From: Diabrotica undecimpunctata | Taxonomy: Eukaryota; Arthropoda; Insecta; Coleoptera; Chrysomelidae | Direction: 5' to 3' | Assembly: GCF_040954645.1 (NCBI RefSeq) | Contig: NC_092808.1 | Coordinates: 84,823,389 to 84,887,388, forward strand | DNA length: 64,000 nucleotides | Part shown: positions 56,128 to 64,000 of the stretch, one piece after another | Layout of the letters: every line of letters begins with the position of its first letter | Position numbering within the stretch: the stretch's first letter is position 1 | The notes under the pieces: model-generated | Database searches by the model: none | The model's input: the letters and a program-made list of their open reading frames with translations, nothing else | What the model was told of the DNA's origin: nothing | Made by a program: the position numbers and the translations under genes

Positions 56128-56790
56128 AATGTGCTGTTTATCATCATCAGCTGTTTTGAGTCCACTGCTGGACATAGGTCTCCCGTAAATAATTCAAATG
56201 CATTATATCTTCAGCATCCTGAATCCAGTTGTGCTGAATGCGCTTGACGTCATATGTCCTCTTGTTGGAGGACGTCCTCGATTACGATAAGCATCGTGTC
56301 TAAGTCTCCATTCCAGAATTTTCTTCGTTCACCTTCCATCTTTTCATCTGGCAACATGCCCCGCCCAGTTCCATTTCAATGTTGTAATCCTTTGAACTGC
56401 GTCAGTAACACCAGTTGTTCTCCTAATTATTCTATTTGATACTCTGTCTCCTCTGAGTGATACATTCAGCATTGACCTCTCCATCGCTCCCTGTGCCACT
56501 TGTATTTTATTGATTACTTTTATGGTAAGGGTCAATGTTTCTGCTCCATACGTTAGAACTGGGAGTACATATTGATCAAAGACCTTCCTTTTCAAGTACA
56601 TGGGAATATCTGATCTAAAGACTTCTCTCAGTTTTCCGTAAGCCGCCCATGCCAGTTCTATTCTCCTGTTTAGCTCCGTTGTTTGATTATCTGTTCCTAA
56701 TTTTTGCTGTTTATAAGTAGATTGTAAATATACATTTAAAAATAAAAACAATGAATAAAAATGAAAACCTTTCTTTGCAATAATCATCTC
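56128..56790 (-). pseudogene. RTE (BovB-like) RT C-terminus, second copy
   Basis: On the minus strand the frame reads NRRIELAWAAYGKLREVFRS, then RKVFDQYVLPVLTYGAETLT, NVSLRGDRVSNRIIRR and TLKWNWAGHVAR. The coding then decays toward a tail at about 56140-56160 ((ATG)n). The same motif order is seen at 45661-46125 and 58330-58864. Confidence 0.75.
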
Positions 56791-57240
56791 AGTTTAGGAC
56801 TAAGACAAAGAATGGTTAAGTGCTATATTTGGTCTGTACTTGTGTATGGAGCAGAAGTGGGGACACTAAAAGTATTAAGTATGAACAGAATTGAAACATT
56901 GTGGATTCAATCAAGTGTATTCATAGACGGATCCTTAAGATACCTTGGACAACAAAAAAACTAATGAGGAAGTACTAAGGAGGGTCAACAAAAATAGAGA
57001 ATTGCTAAAGACCGTTAAACATTGAAAAATGTCTTATCTAAGACAAACATGGAAGTGAAATTGATATACAATATTACAGCTGATTCTTAAAGGTAAAACA
57101 AAAGGCCGTAGGGGTGTACAAAGAAAAGAAAACAAATTCAGGATAATTATTCCATGTGGCAGAAGATTGAGAAGACTTCGCAATGATGATCGCCAACGTG
57201 CGATAACGCTGATATGGCACGTAAATAAGAAGAATCAACT
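56761..57240 (+). pseudogene. RTE-like RT tail (other subfamily)
   Basis: The plus-strand frame reads LRQRMVKCYIWSVLVYGAEV, then LKVLSMNRIETLW. After stops it continues with TTKKLMRKY, LKGKTKGRRGVQRKEN and LRRLRNDDRQRAITL. It overlaps the end of the minus-strand RTE copy by about 30 bp and is of the subfamily seen at 23.2 and 31.2 kb. Confidence 0.6.
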
Positions 57241-57540
57241 CGACGGTAAAAATTCGATATCTTTTGATCAAAGTACCCCATCGACAAAAATCGAAATGCG
57301 TTTTGAATGTGAAATATGCAGCTTTTGTATGAAATTTTTGTATTTTGCCACAAATGTAGTCAGTTTTTAAAAAGGTGATAAACAAATCAATATTACGCGA
57401 TTTTTGTCATTTTTACGATTCTCATGAGACCAATAAAATTTATCACTTTCATTGAACGGTCGTAGCGGAATTTCCATTTTTAGAGCATAACCTTTAGAAC
57501 TTATACATGAAATTTGGATTTTGAGTTTTGGCAGTAAATA

Positions 57541-57775
57541 TAAGGCATTTGAAATATGCCTATAAAACGCAGAATTTAAACTTTCAAAATATAAACGATC
57601 ACATTTCGCGGAAAAGGCCTCCACCCAGGCGGTATTGGGTGAAGTTGGTAGCTGGAGTCGTGTATTTTCGGAAAACGTACCTGTACAATGAAAAAGAAGC
57701 AGTGTTAAATGTTTAAGATCGTTTGGAATGTAAAAGTTTAAATTCAGCGTTTTTTTGGCATATTTCAAATGCCTC
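57541..57775. repeat. Inverted repeat with ~58-bp arms
   Basis: GGCATTTGAAATATGCC with the following 40 bp (57543-57600) recurs inverted at 57715-57775 (GGCATATTTCAAATGCC). Each arm has its own short palindrome. It looks like a small foldback or MITE. Confidence 0.65.
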
Positions 57776-58013
57776 ACATTTGTTGTGAGGCATTTGAAAA
57801 CACAATACACAAAACCAAAATTTTATGCTATAGGTTTTGAAGATTAGGATCTAATAGTAACCGGTCAATGAAAATGATACATTTTATTGATCTTATGAAT
57901 CAGTCATGTTTTAAACGGAACCAGTGCTGCTCAGTGAAATTTTATCTGGTGTGCATAGAAAAATTAACCCAGTTTAATTGATTTACGGCAACCATAGACA
58001 TAATATTTTATAT

Positions 58014-58300
58014 CGTACTTTTAGTTGAAAAATAGATTAAATTATTTTAAATTTACTAAATTATTAATCTCTAAAAATTTAAATTACAGTTCTGTCACAG
58101 AATAAATAACAATCAGAATGCCCACTCTCAGATGCTGCCTTTGAAGTTTGTCAGCACGCTATCGCCATATTTTAAATGGAAACAGACTCGAATTGAGAAA
58201 TTTGTGACAAGCTACGACAGAACTGTAATTCAAATTTTTAGAGATTAATAATTTATTACATTTGAAATAATTTAATCTATTCTTCAAATAAAAGTTCGAA
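58014..58300. repeat. Palindromic repeat with ~80-bp arms and 120-bp loop
   Basis: The arms 58014-58095 and 58216-58300 are about 85% complementary (word ATTAATCTCTAAAAATTT in the left arm). The loop (58096-58215) also occurs at 46725-46855 but in the opposite orientation relative to the left arm. Confidence 0.7.
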
Positions 58301-58329
58301 TAAAATAGTGCATATTATATCTGTAGTTT

Positions 58330-58864
58330 ATCATCATTAATCAGCCAATCGCGTCCACTGCTGGACATAGGCCTCCCTCAGTTCTTTTCATTGTTCTCTA
58401 CACTAGGCCGCTTATAGCCAGTTTCCCGCTACACGTTTTATATCATCGGTCCATCTAGTCGGTGGTCGTCCTCAGCTTCTTTTATAGTTTCTGGGCCTCC
58501 ATTCCATAATACATCTTGTCCACTTGTCCATCTTGTCAGCCCAGTTCCACTTAAGCGTCGTGGTTCTTTCAATGACGTCTTGAACTCCTGATCTTTGTCT
58601 GATTTGTTCGTTTGTTATGTGGTCTTGAAGGCTCACGTTCAGCATTGCACGTTCCATGGCTCTTTGTGTAACTCTGAGTTTATTCGCAGATTTTTGCGTG
58701 AGTGTTAAAGTCTCTGCTCCATAAGTTTGTACAGGCAAAACACATTGGTTATAAACCTTTTGCTTGAGACCCATGGGAATTGATTTTTCTAGAATATGGA
58801 TTAATTTGCCAAATGCTGCCCATGTCAGACCTATTCGCCTCTGTATTTCACGTATTTGATTGTC
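58330..58864 (-). pseudogene. RTE element, 3' part, split by a gypsy insertion
   Basis: On the minus strand the frame from 58864 reads DNQIREIQRRIGLTWAAFGK, then KVYNQCVLPVQTYGAETLTL, RAMERAMLNVSLQDH, TTLKWNWADKM and, after stops, YVQQWTRLADYDD. It is the direct continuation of the coding at 63288-64000; the two are separated only by the LTR element 58870-63282 and its 5-bp duplication. A block is lost near 58535 (WNWADKMDKW instead of WNWAGHVARM...). Confidence 0.85.
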
Positions 58865-58869
58865 TCTGC
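58865..58869. other. Target-site duplication TCTGC (left)
   Basis: The same five bases stand at 63283-63287 directly after the 3' LTR. Confidence 0.9.
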
Positions 58870-59023
58870 TGTTATATACTTGGCAACACAGGTAGGCAAC
58901 ACCGCTCACGGACACAAGGGAATGAAGTTAGTCAGTTATTGGGCAATAAAGGTTAATGATATAAAACCACGTTCTATTATTAATTATTACCTTATTTAAG
59001 TAAGAAATACCAAATACACAACA
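58870..59023 (+). repeat. 5' LTR, 154 bp, of a young Ty3/gypsy element
   Basis: It begins TGTTATATACTTGG and ends ATACACAACA. The 3' LTR (63129-63282) has the same length and differs at only two positions that I can see, about 98.7% identity. Confidence 0.95.
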
Positions 59024-59025
59024 AT

Positions 59026-59043
59026 TGGCGACGAGGATGGGAT
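59026..59043 (+). promoter_or_regulatory. Primer-binding site
   Basis: TGGCGACGAGGATGGGAT starts two bases after the 5' LTR. The TGG start fits a tRNA 3' CCA; I did not identify the tRNA. Confidence 0.7.
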
Positions 59044-59151
59044 ACATATGATGGTAATAACAACTACTACAGAGATTATTACGACTACTACCATTGCTAC
59101 TTCAACTTCAAGTACAGTTATTTACATTATTATTATACTACATCCCCAATT

Positions 59152-59648
59152 ATGTCTACACAAGTATCTACATTTCAATTTTCCGTTGAATCTTTCAACC
59201 AGTCTGCCACCAAATGGTCCAGGTGGGTAAAGAGGCTGGAAGGTGCTTATAAGGTATTTAAAATTCCAGACGAAATGAGATTACCTTATCTACTACACTA
59301 CATGGGTTCTGAGGCCTACGACACCCTATGCGACAAGTTAGCCCCAGAAGTCCCGGAAGACAAGTCATACGACGACATTGTGAATTTAATGGATAATTTT
59401 TACAACACTGCACCCCTGGAAATTGCAGAAATCTTCAGATTCCAATCAAAAAGGCAAGCCGAAGGAGAAACAATACAAGAATACCTTCATTCACTACAAA
59501 AGTTGTCAATTAACTGCAATTTCTCTACATATCTTAAAATGCTATAAGAAACCAATTTGTTTTTGGCCTACGATCGAAAAGAATACAAGCTAGACTTCTA
59601 GAATCAAAAGGACTGGACCTAGATAGAGCCGTTGAGATTGCCACAAGC
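59152..59648 (+). pseudogene. Gypsy Gag (capsid region), one frameshift
   Basis: From the ATG at 59152 the frame reads STQVSTFQFSVESFNQSATK, WVKRLEGAYKVFKIPDEM, LLHYMGSEAYDTLCDKL and FRFQSKRQAEGETIQEYLHS. This is the usual insect Gag capsid of K02A2.6-like gypsy elements. At about 59540-59548 a one-base loss gives a stop (59545). The frame beyond (LESKGLDLDRAVEIATSMEA) leads directly into the zinc-knuckle region at 59811. Gag forms the particle in which the RNA is reverse-transcribed. Confidence 0.85.
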
Positions 59649-61127
59649 ATGGAGGCATCAGAAAAGGACAGTAACCAATTTTTTCATAATCAAAATTATA
59701 ATAATTCTAGTGTCAATATATTAAATACAAAAGCAAAGAGTGCAAATAATAATAGGATGCAATTTCAGAATAACTCTGCTGCAAATTCTTTAAACACAAA
59801 TAGTAATGTATGTTATAGATGTGGAGATCCTTCACATTTAGCAAATTCTTGTTCAAAAAAACATTTAACTTGTAATTTTTGTAAAAAAGTTGGACACATT
59901 CAAAAAGTTTGTTTAAAATCAAAAAATGTTAGGTCTAACCAAGTAACTTCAGTTTGCTCAGTTCAAGAAATTTTTAAGATTAGTACTGTAAATTCAAAAG
60001 ACAAATTTTTTATAAACTTAAGAGTAAACAACAATATTTTAAAATATGAAATTGATTCAGGTGCTGCTGTTACCATTGTAAACAAAAATGTATTTGACAC
60101 ATATTTTTCTACACTACAATTACAGAAATCTGATGTAAAATTAACTACATACTGTAAAAATCATTTAAATGTTTTAGGGTTAACTCCAGTGGAGGTTAAG
60201 CACCAGGGAATAAGGCAAATGTTAAAGTTGTACGTGGTGGATGGTGAGGGTCAATCACTAGTTGGAAGAGAATGGATACGTGCCCTTGGAATTAAACTAC
60301 ATGAGGTAAATACAATATCACATGGGAACTCTAAAGTCTCAAGTTTATTAGATAAATACAAACATTTGTTTGAAAAGTCAATTGGTGAAATTATAGGTTT
60401 AGAAGCTGAAATTCATTTAAAACCTGGTAGTATAGCAAGGTTTCATAAGGCTCGCCCAGTTGCTTTTGCATTACGTCCTAAAGTGGAAGCTGAGTTAGAG
60501 TCGTTAGTTGATCAGGGTGTTTTACAAAAAGTAGAGTTTTCAGATTGGGCAACCCCAATTGTCCCAGTTGTCAAACACAATGGGGACATACGGATTTGTG
60601 GGGATTTTAAAATTACTTTAAATCCCTGTATTGAAGTGGACGAATATCCTTTACCTACCCCTGATGATCTTCTATCTCAGTTAGCAGGGGGCGATAAGTA
60701 TTCAAAAATAGACATTACAAAAGCTTATTTGCATTTACCTATAAAAAGTGAAATGAAACATTTACTTACACTTAATACTGACAAAGGTCTGTACCGCCCA
60801 AACCGTTTAATGTTCGGTATTGCAAGTGCTCCTGCCAAATGGCAACGTTTAATGGAACAAATGTTACAAGGAATCGATGGTATTTCTGTGTTCCTAGATG
60901 ATATAAGAATTACTGCCCCAAATACTGATATACATTTACAAAGACTTGAACAAGTGTTACAAAAATTATCTGAACATAATTTACATATAAATTTAGACAA
61001 AAGTGAATTTTTAAAAGACGAAATTGAATACTGCGGATACAAAATAAATAAATTTGGTATTACTAGTAGCTCAGATAAAGTAGATGCAATTGTAAATGCA
61101 TCTCCAATCTCCAATACCAGAAAATAA
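59649..61127 (+). CDS. Gypsy Gag nucleocapsid, protease and reverse transcriptase
   Basis: Two zinc knuckles (CYRCGDPSHLANSC and CNFCKKVGHIQKVC) at residues ~55-92 are followed by the protease active site YEIDSGAAVTIV (~135-147). The RT follows from ~255, with RICGDFKITLNPC, KIDITKAYLHLPI, LMFGIASAPAKWQRLMEQM and the catalytic FLDD (SVFLDDIRITAP). The frame ends at 61127 after a tandem duplication of seven bases (TCTCCAA at 61101-61107 and 61108-61114), which shifts the reading. The rest of Pol continues in the frame beginning at 61096. Apart from that the domain is intact. The start listed is simply the first ATG in this frame. Confidence 0.9.
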   Translation: MEASEKDSNQFFHNQNYNNSSVNILNTKAKSANNNRMQFQNNSAANSLNTNSNVCYRCGDPSHLANSCSKKHLTCNFCKKVGHIQKVCLKSKNVRSNQVTSVCSVQEIFKISTVNSKDKFFINLRVNNNILKYEIDSGAAVTIVNKNVFDTYFSTLQLQKSDVKLTTYCKNHLNVLGLTPVEVKHQGIRQMLKLYVVDGEGQSLVGREWIRALGIKLHEVNTISHGNSKVSSLLDKYKHLFEKSIGEIIGLEAEIHLKPGSIARFHKARPVAFALRPKVEAELESLVDQGVLQKVEFSDWATPIVPVVKHNGDIRICGDFKITLNPCIEVDEYPLPTPDDLLSQLAGGDKYSKIDITKAYLHLPIKSEMKHLLTLNTDKGLYRPNRLMFGIASAPAKWQRLMEQMLQGIDGISVFLDDIRITAPNTDIHLQRLEQVLQKLSEHNLHINLDKSEFLKDEIEYCGYKINKFGITSSSDKVDAIVNASPISNTRK

Positions 61128-63078
61128 AACTCAAGTCCGAAGTTTTTGTGGGTTAGTTAATTATTACAGACGTTTTTTACAACATACCTCTACAATATTA
61201 AAACCTTTAACAAATCTACTTAAAAATCATGTTGAATTTGAATGGTCCCGAGATTGTCAAATGGCATTTGATAAAGCCAAAAGGCTTATTTCTTCTAAAA
61301 ATGTTTTGTGTCACTACGACCCAAATTTGCCATTAGTCCTTGCAACTGATGCATCCCCTTATGGTGTTGGTGCAGTACTGTCCCATATTTTTCCAGACGG
61401 TACAGAAAGACCGATACAATTTGCTTCTCAAATGTTAACCCTTACACAGCAAAAGTACTCTCAAATAGATAGAGAGGCATACAGCATTATTTTTGGTGTG
61501 AAAAAGTTCTTCAATTACCTATATGCTAGAAATTTTATTTTATACACTGATCATAAACCTTTAGTTCAGATTTTTGCACCAGATAAAAGTCTACCAGTTT
61601 TAAGTGCTACAAGAATGCAGCATTATGCAATTTTCTTACAAGGTCTAAAGTATGATATTCGATACAAAAATACAGATTCTCATTTTAATGCAGATGCTCT
61701 TTCACGTTTACCTATTAAAAATGAACAAAATTATACTCATGATGAACCAGACATATTCGAACTTAATCAGATTGAAAATTTACCTACAGATATTAACAGT
61801 TTATCTTTTCATACCAAAAATGATGCTACTTTACAAAAGTTACTATTAGGTTTACAAACTGGTGAGGTTGTTGAAAAACAATTCAAATTTAACGTAGATC
61901 AATCACAGTTTTCACTACAGTCTGGAGTCATAATGAGAGGACAACGAGTTTTAATACCTATGAAATTAAGAAATAAAATTCTGCAGGAATTACACACTGC
62001 GCATTTTGGTATGGTGAGAATGAAGTCTTTAGCCCGGAGTTACTGCTGGTGGCCTTTCATAGACAAGGATATTGAATCTTTATGTAAAAATTGTTTTCAT
62101 TGCAACAAGCACAAAAACAATCCTGTTAAGGACAATTCCCACATCTGGGAAACACCTAAATTTTGCTTTGAAAGAGTACATGCTGACTATGCTGGACCTT
62201 TTAACGGAGGCTATTACTTCATTTTAGTCGATTCTTTTAGTAAGTGGCCTGAAATACATTTCACGAAAGACACTACTACAAAAACTACAATCGAAATTTG
62301 TAGAAAAATCTTCACTACTTTCGGAATACCCACAGTATTTGTTACTGATAATGGTAGACAATTTGATTCTCATGAATTTAGAGAATTTATGAAGAATAAT
62401 GGTATCACACATAAATTTACTGCACCCTATCACCCAGCCACGAATGGCCAGGGGGAGAGATATGTCCAAACACTAAAAAATTGTCTGCGAGCCATGCACA
62501 GTGAAGAGAAAGACAGAGAACTTGAATTGTGCAAGTTACTAATGCAGTATCGTAGAACACCTCACACAGTAACTGGCAAAAGCCCGTCTGAACGTATGCT
62601 AGGAAGGCAGATTAGAAATAGATTAGATTTACTTAAACCTTTTACTCATGACAAAAATGCTTACACAGACCAGAGTCTTAGAAATGTTGCTATAGATACC
62701 AGAGTCTCAGTGCGAGATTACTTTAATGCCAAATGGCAATTTGGCAAGGTTATACTAAGGTTAGGATTATTACATTATTTAGTTGAGTTAGATGATGGTA
62801 GGACGTGGAGACGTCATATTGACCAAATGAGAGTAATTGGGCAGGATACACCTATAGAATATAACCCAACTTGTTTCATTCCTGATACAGTTACACATAG
62901 TATAGTTCCAAGGGAGGTATCTGTCCCTGAACCCAATTCCGTTTCACCACCTACAAATGTACAAGAACTTCTAAATGATACAATAGAGCCAACAGTACCT
63001 GAGGCTCACACTGAAGCTGAACCAGTGTTAAGACGTTCAAGTAGAGTATGTAAACCTGTTCAGAGGATGAATTTGTAA
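61096..63078 (+). CDS. Gypsy RNase H and integrase
   Basis: The 660-codon frame begins with the RT thumb (VRSFCGLVNYYRRFLQ) and the RNase H with LATDASPYGVGAVLSHIF, REAYSIIFGVKKFFNYL and LYTDHKPL. The integrase zinc finger is H-X3-H (HTAHFGMVRMKS region: LHTAHFG) with C-X2-C (CKNCFHC). The catalytic core has Asp in HADYAGPF, Asp in VTDNGRQFDSHEF and Glu in NGQGERYVQTLK. A C-terminal chromo-like or GPF-like region and a Pro/Glu-rich tail (LRRSSRVCKPVQRMNL) finish the protein. No internal stop is seen. Confidence 0.92.
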   Translation: MHLQSPIPENKTQVRSFCGLVNYYRRFLQHTSTILKPLTNLLKNHVEFEWSRDCQMAFDKAKRLISSKNVLCHYDPNLPLVLATDASPYGVGAVLSHIFPDGTERPIQFASQMLTLTQQKYSQIDREAYSIIFGVKKFFNYLYARNFILYTDHKPLVQIFAPDKSLPVLSATRMQHYAIFLQGLKYDIRYKNTDSHFNADALSRLPIKNEQNYTHDEPDIFELNQIENLPTDINSLSFHTKNDATLQKLLLGLQTGEVVEKQFKFNVDQSQFSLQSGVIMRGQRVLIPMKLRNKILQELHTAHFGMVRMKSLARSYCWWPFIDKDIESLCKNCFHCNKHKNNPVKDNSHIWETPKFCFERVHADYAGPFNGGYYFILVDSFSKWPEIHFTKDTTTKTTIEICRKIFTTFGIPTVFVTDNGRQFDSHEFREFMKNNGITHKFTAPYHPATNGQGERYVQTLKNCLRAMHSEEKDRELELCKLLMQYRRTPHTVTGKSPSERMLGRQIRNRLDLLKPFTHDKNAYTDQSLRNVAIDTRVSVRDYFNAKWQFGKVILRLGLLHYLVELDDGRTWRRHIDQMRVIGQDTPIEYNPTCFIPDTVTHSIVPREVSVPEPNSVSPPTNVQELLNDTIEPTVPEAHTEAEPVLRRSSRVCKPVQRMNL

Positions 63079-63116
63079 GTACATCTTTATTTCAATCTGT
63101 ATTTATGAATTTTGGT

Positions 63117-63128
63117 CAAGAGAGGAGG
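63117..63128 (+). promoter_or_regulatory. Polypurine tract
   Basis: AAGAGAGGAGG lies directly before the 3' LTR start TGTTATATAC. Confidence 0.85.
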
Positions 63129-63282
63129 TGTTATATACTTGGCAACACAGGTAGGCAACACCGCTCACGGACACAAGGGAATGAAGTTAGTTAGTTATTG
63201 GGCAATAAAGGTTAATGATATAAAACCACGTTGTATTATTAATTATTACCTTATTTAAGTAAGAAATACCAAATACACAACA
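63129..63282 (+). repeat. 3' LTR, 154 bp
   Basis: It is identical in length to the 5' LTR with two substitutions seen (C/T in the AGTTAG run and C/G near CACGTT). TCTGC follows as target duplication. Confidence 0.95.
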
Positions 63283-63287
63283 TCTGC

Positions 63288-64000
63288 TTATTTTGATCTC
63301 GTGTCCCAGATATTTGAAAGTGTCTGTTTGTTGTATGGTATTATTTTCTACAGTTATATTTCCACTCATTACGAGTTTTCTCAAAGTTTATCTTTAATCC
63401 TGCTCTTTCAGACAGACTTTTAAGCGAATGTATCATACGAACTATATCCTGTAAGTTATCTGCGATTAATACAATATCATCTGCAAACCTTAGATGATTT
63501 AATCTTTTTCCATCTATATTGATGCCCATATCTTGCCATTGAGTGTTCTTAAATATTGACTCTAGAGCTGCCGTGAACAATTTTGGTGAAATATTGTCTC
63601 CTTGTCTAACTCCTCGACCTAAACTGAATTTTTCTGTCTTCTTGTAGTCGTATACTTGATGTAGCGTTCTCGTAGATGTTTTTGATTAGTGTCGTGTACC
63701 TGTAATCTATTCGGCTTTTATTTAGGGTTTCCAGTACTGTTTCAAACTCTACAGAATCAAAAGCCTTCTCGTAATCGACAAATGCAAGAATCAGTGGTAT
63801 GTTGTAGTCGATGCATTTTCTATTAAGATCTTTATGGTATGCAAATGGTCATTTGTGTCATATCCTGCCCTGAAGCCTGCTTGTTCCTTGGGCTGATAGA
63901 AATCAAGTTCAGGTGTTAGTCTCTTTGTTAAGATTTTCATAAAGAGTTTGTACATATGTGTCAAGAGGCTGATGGGTCTATAATTTTCTAATTTAGTAAT
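63288..64000 (-). pseudogene. RTE element, RT core (continues beyond the window)
   Basis: On the minus strand, entering from the right edge, the translation gives NYRPISLLTHMYKLFMKILT, KEQAGFRAGYDTNDHLHTIK, LAFVDYEKAFDSVEFETVL, a broken GVRQGD region near 63600 and the catalytic FADD in LRFADDIVLIA. Then come KSLSERAGLKINFEKT and FKYLGHEI. Coding then continues across the gypsy insertion at 58864. One frame change near 63370 and another near 63610-63640 are visible. The endonuclease would lie to the right of the window. Confidence 0.85.

Larger units (their letters stand above)
58870..63282 (+). mobile_element. Full-length Ty3/gypsy retrotransposon (4.4 kb)
   Basis: It is complete: 154-bp LTRs, primer-binding site, gag, pol (protease, RT, RNase H, integrase), polypurine tract and a perfect 5-bp target duplication TCTGC. 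There is no env. Only two frameshifts disable it. It is inserted in the RT ORF of an RTE element on the opposite strand. The protein order and the short LTRs fit the mag-like branch (inference). Confidence 0.95.

Overview
This is a eukaryotic, almost certainly insect, genomic window. It is AT-rich, has no operons or bacterial signals, and is packed with Penelope, Jockey, RTE, CR1, Ty3/gypsy, BEL/Pao, mariner, piggyBac, hAT and Sola-like fragments. The RTE, Penelope and Jockey types and the (AT)n load suggest a large beetle genome, but that is inference from the repeat spectrum. No rRNA, tRNA or CRISPR array was recognised.

Layout. 1-3.4 kb: two truncated Penelope copies head to head, forming a hairpin with ~950-bp arms. 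3.4-5.7 kb: a degenerate DNA transposon between (AT)n tracts. 5.9-11.8 kb: the only convincing host gene, on the minus strand, with a signal-peptide exon at 11670-11721 and a Ser/Gly/Ala-rich exon at 5914-6057. Its 5.6-kb intron holds RTE debris. 12.9-19.7 kb: a decayed errantivirus-type element (gag-pol-env and a 3' LTR, no 5' LTR). 19.8-23.7 kb: CR1, RTE and Penelope pieces. 23.7-31.2 kb: a minus-strand gag-only LTR element inserted in an RTE tail with a 4-bp target duplication. Its long LTRs carry arrays of 16 and 9 covarying hairpins, and its 5' LTR is split by a 3.25-kb insertion that includes a mariner-like transposase. 31.2-38.6 kb: fragments of RTE, Penelope, gypsy, mariner and BEL/Pao. 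39.1-44.4 kb: a nearly full-length Jockey element (minus strand) with both ORFs open. 44.5-46.9 kb: a foldback-like structure. 46.9-55.3 kb: a three-level nest of a gypsy element, a Sola-like DNA transposon and a hAT transposon. 55.6-58.3 kb: piggyBac and RTE tails and small palindromes. 58.3-64 kb: an RTE element (minus) split by a young Ty3/gypsy element with 154-bp LTRs.

The genes do not form a pathway. Apart from the host gene they are selfish elements whose nesting gives a relative chronology. The most unusual feature is the hairpin array inside the LTRs of the gag-only element: the stems change by paired substitutions, and the loops mostly present a perfect GTAAGT in the sense strand of the element.
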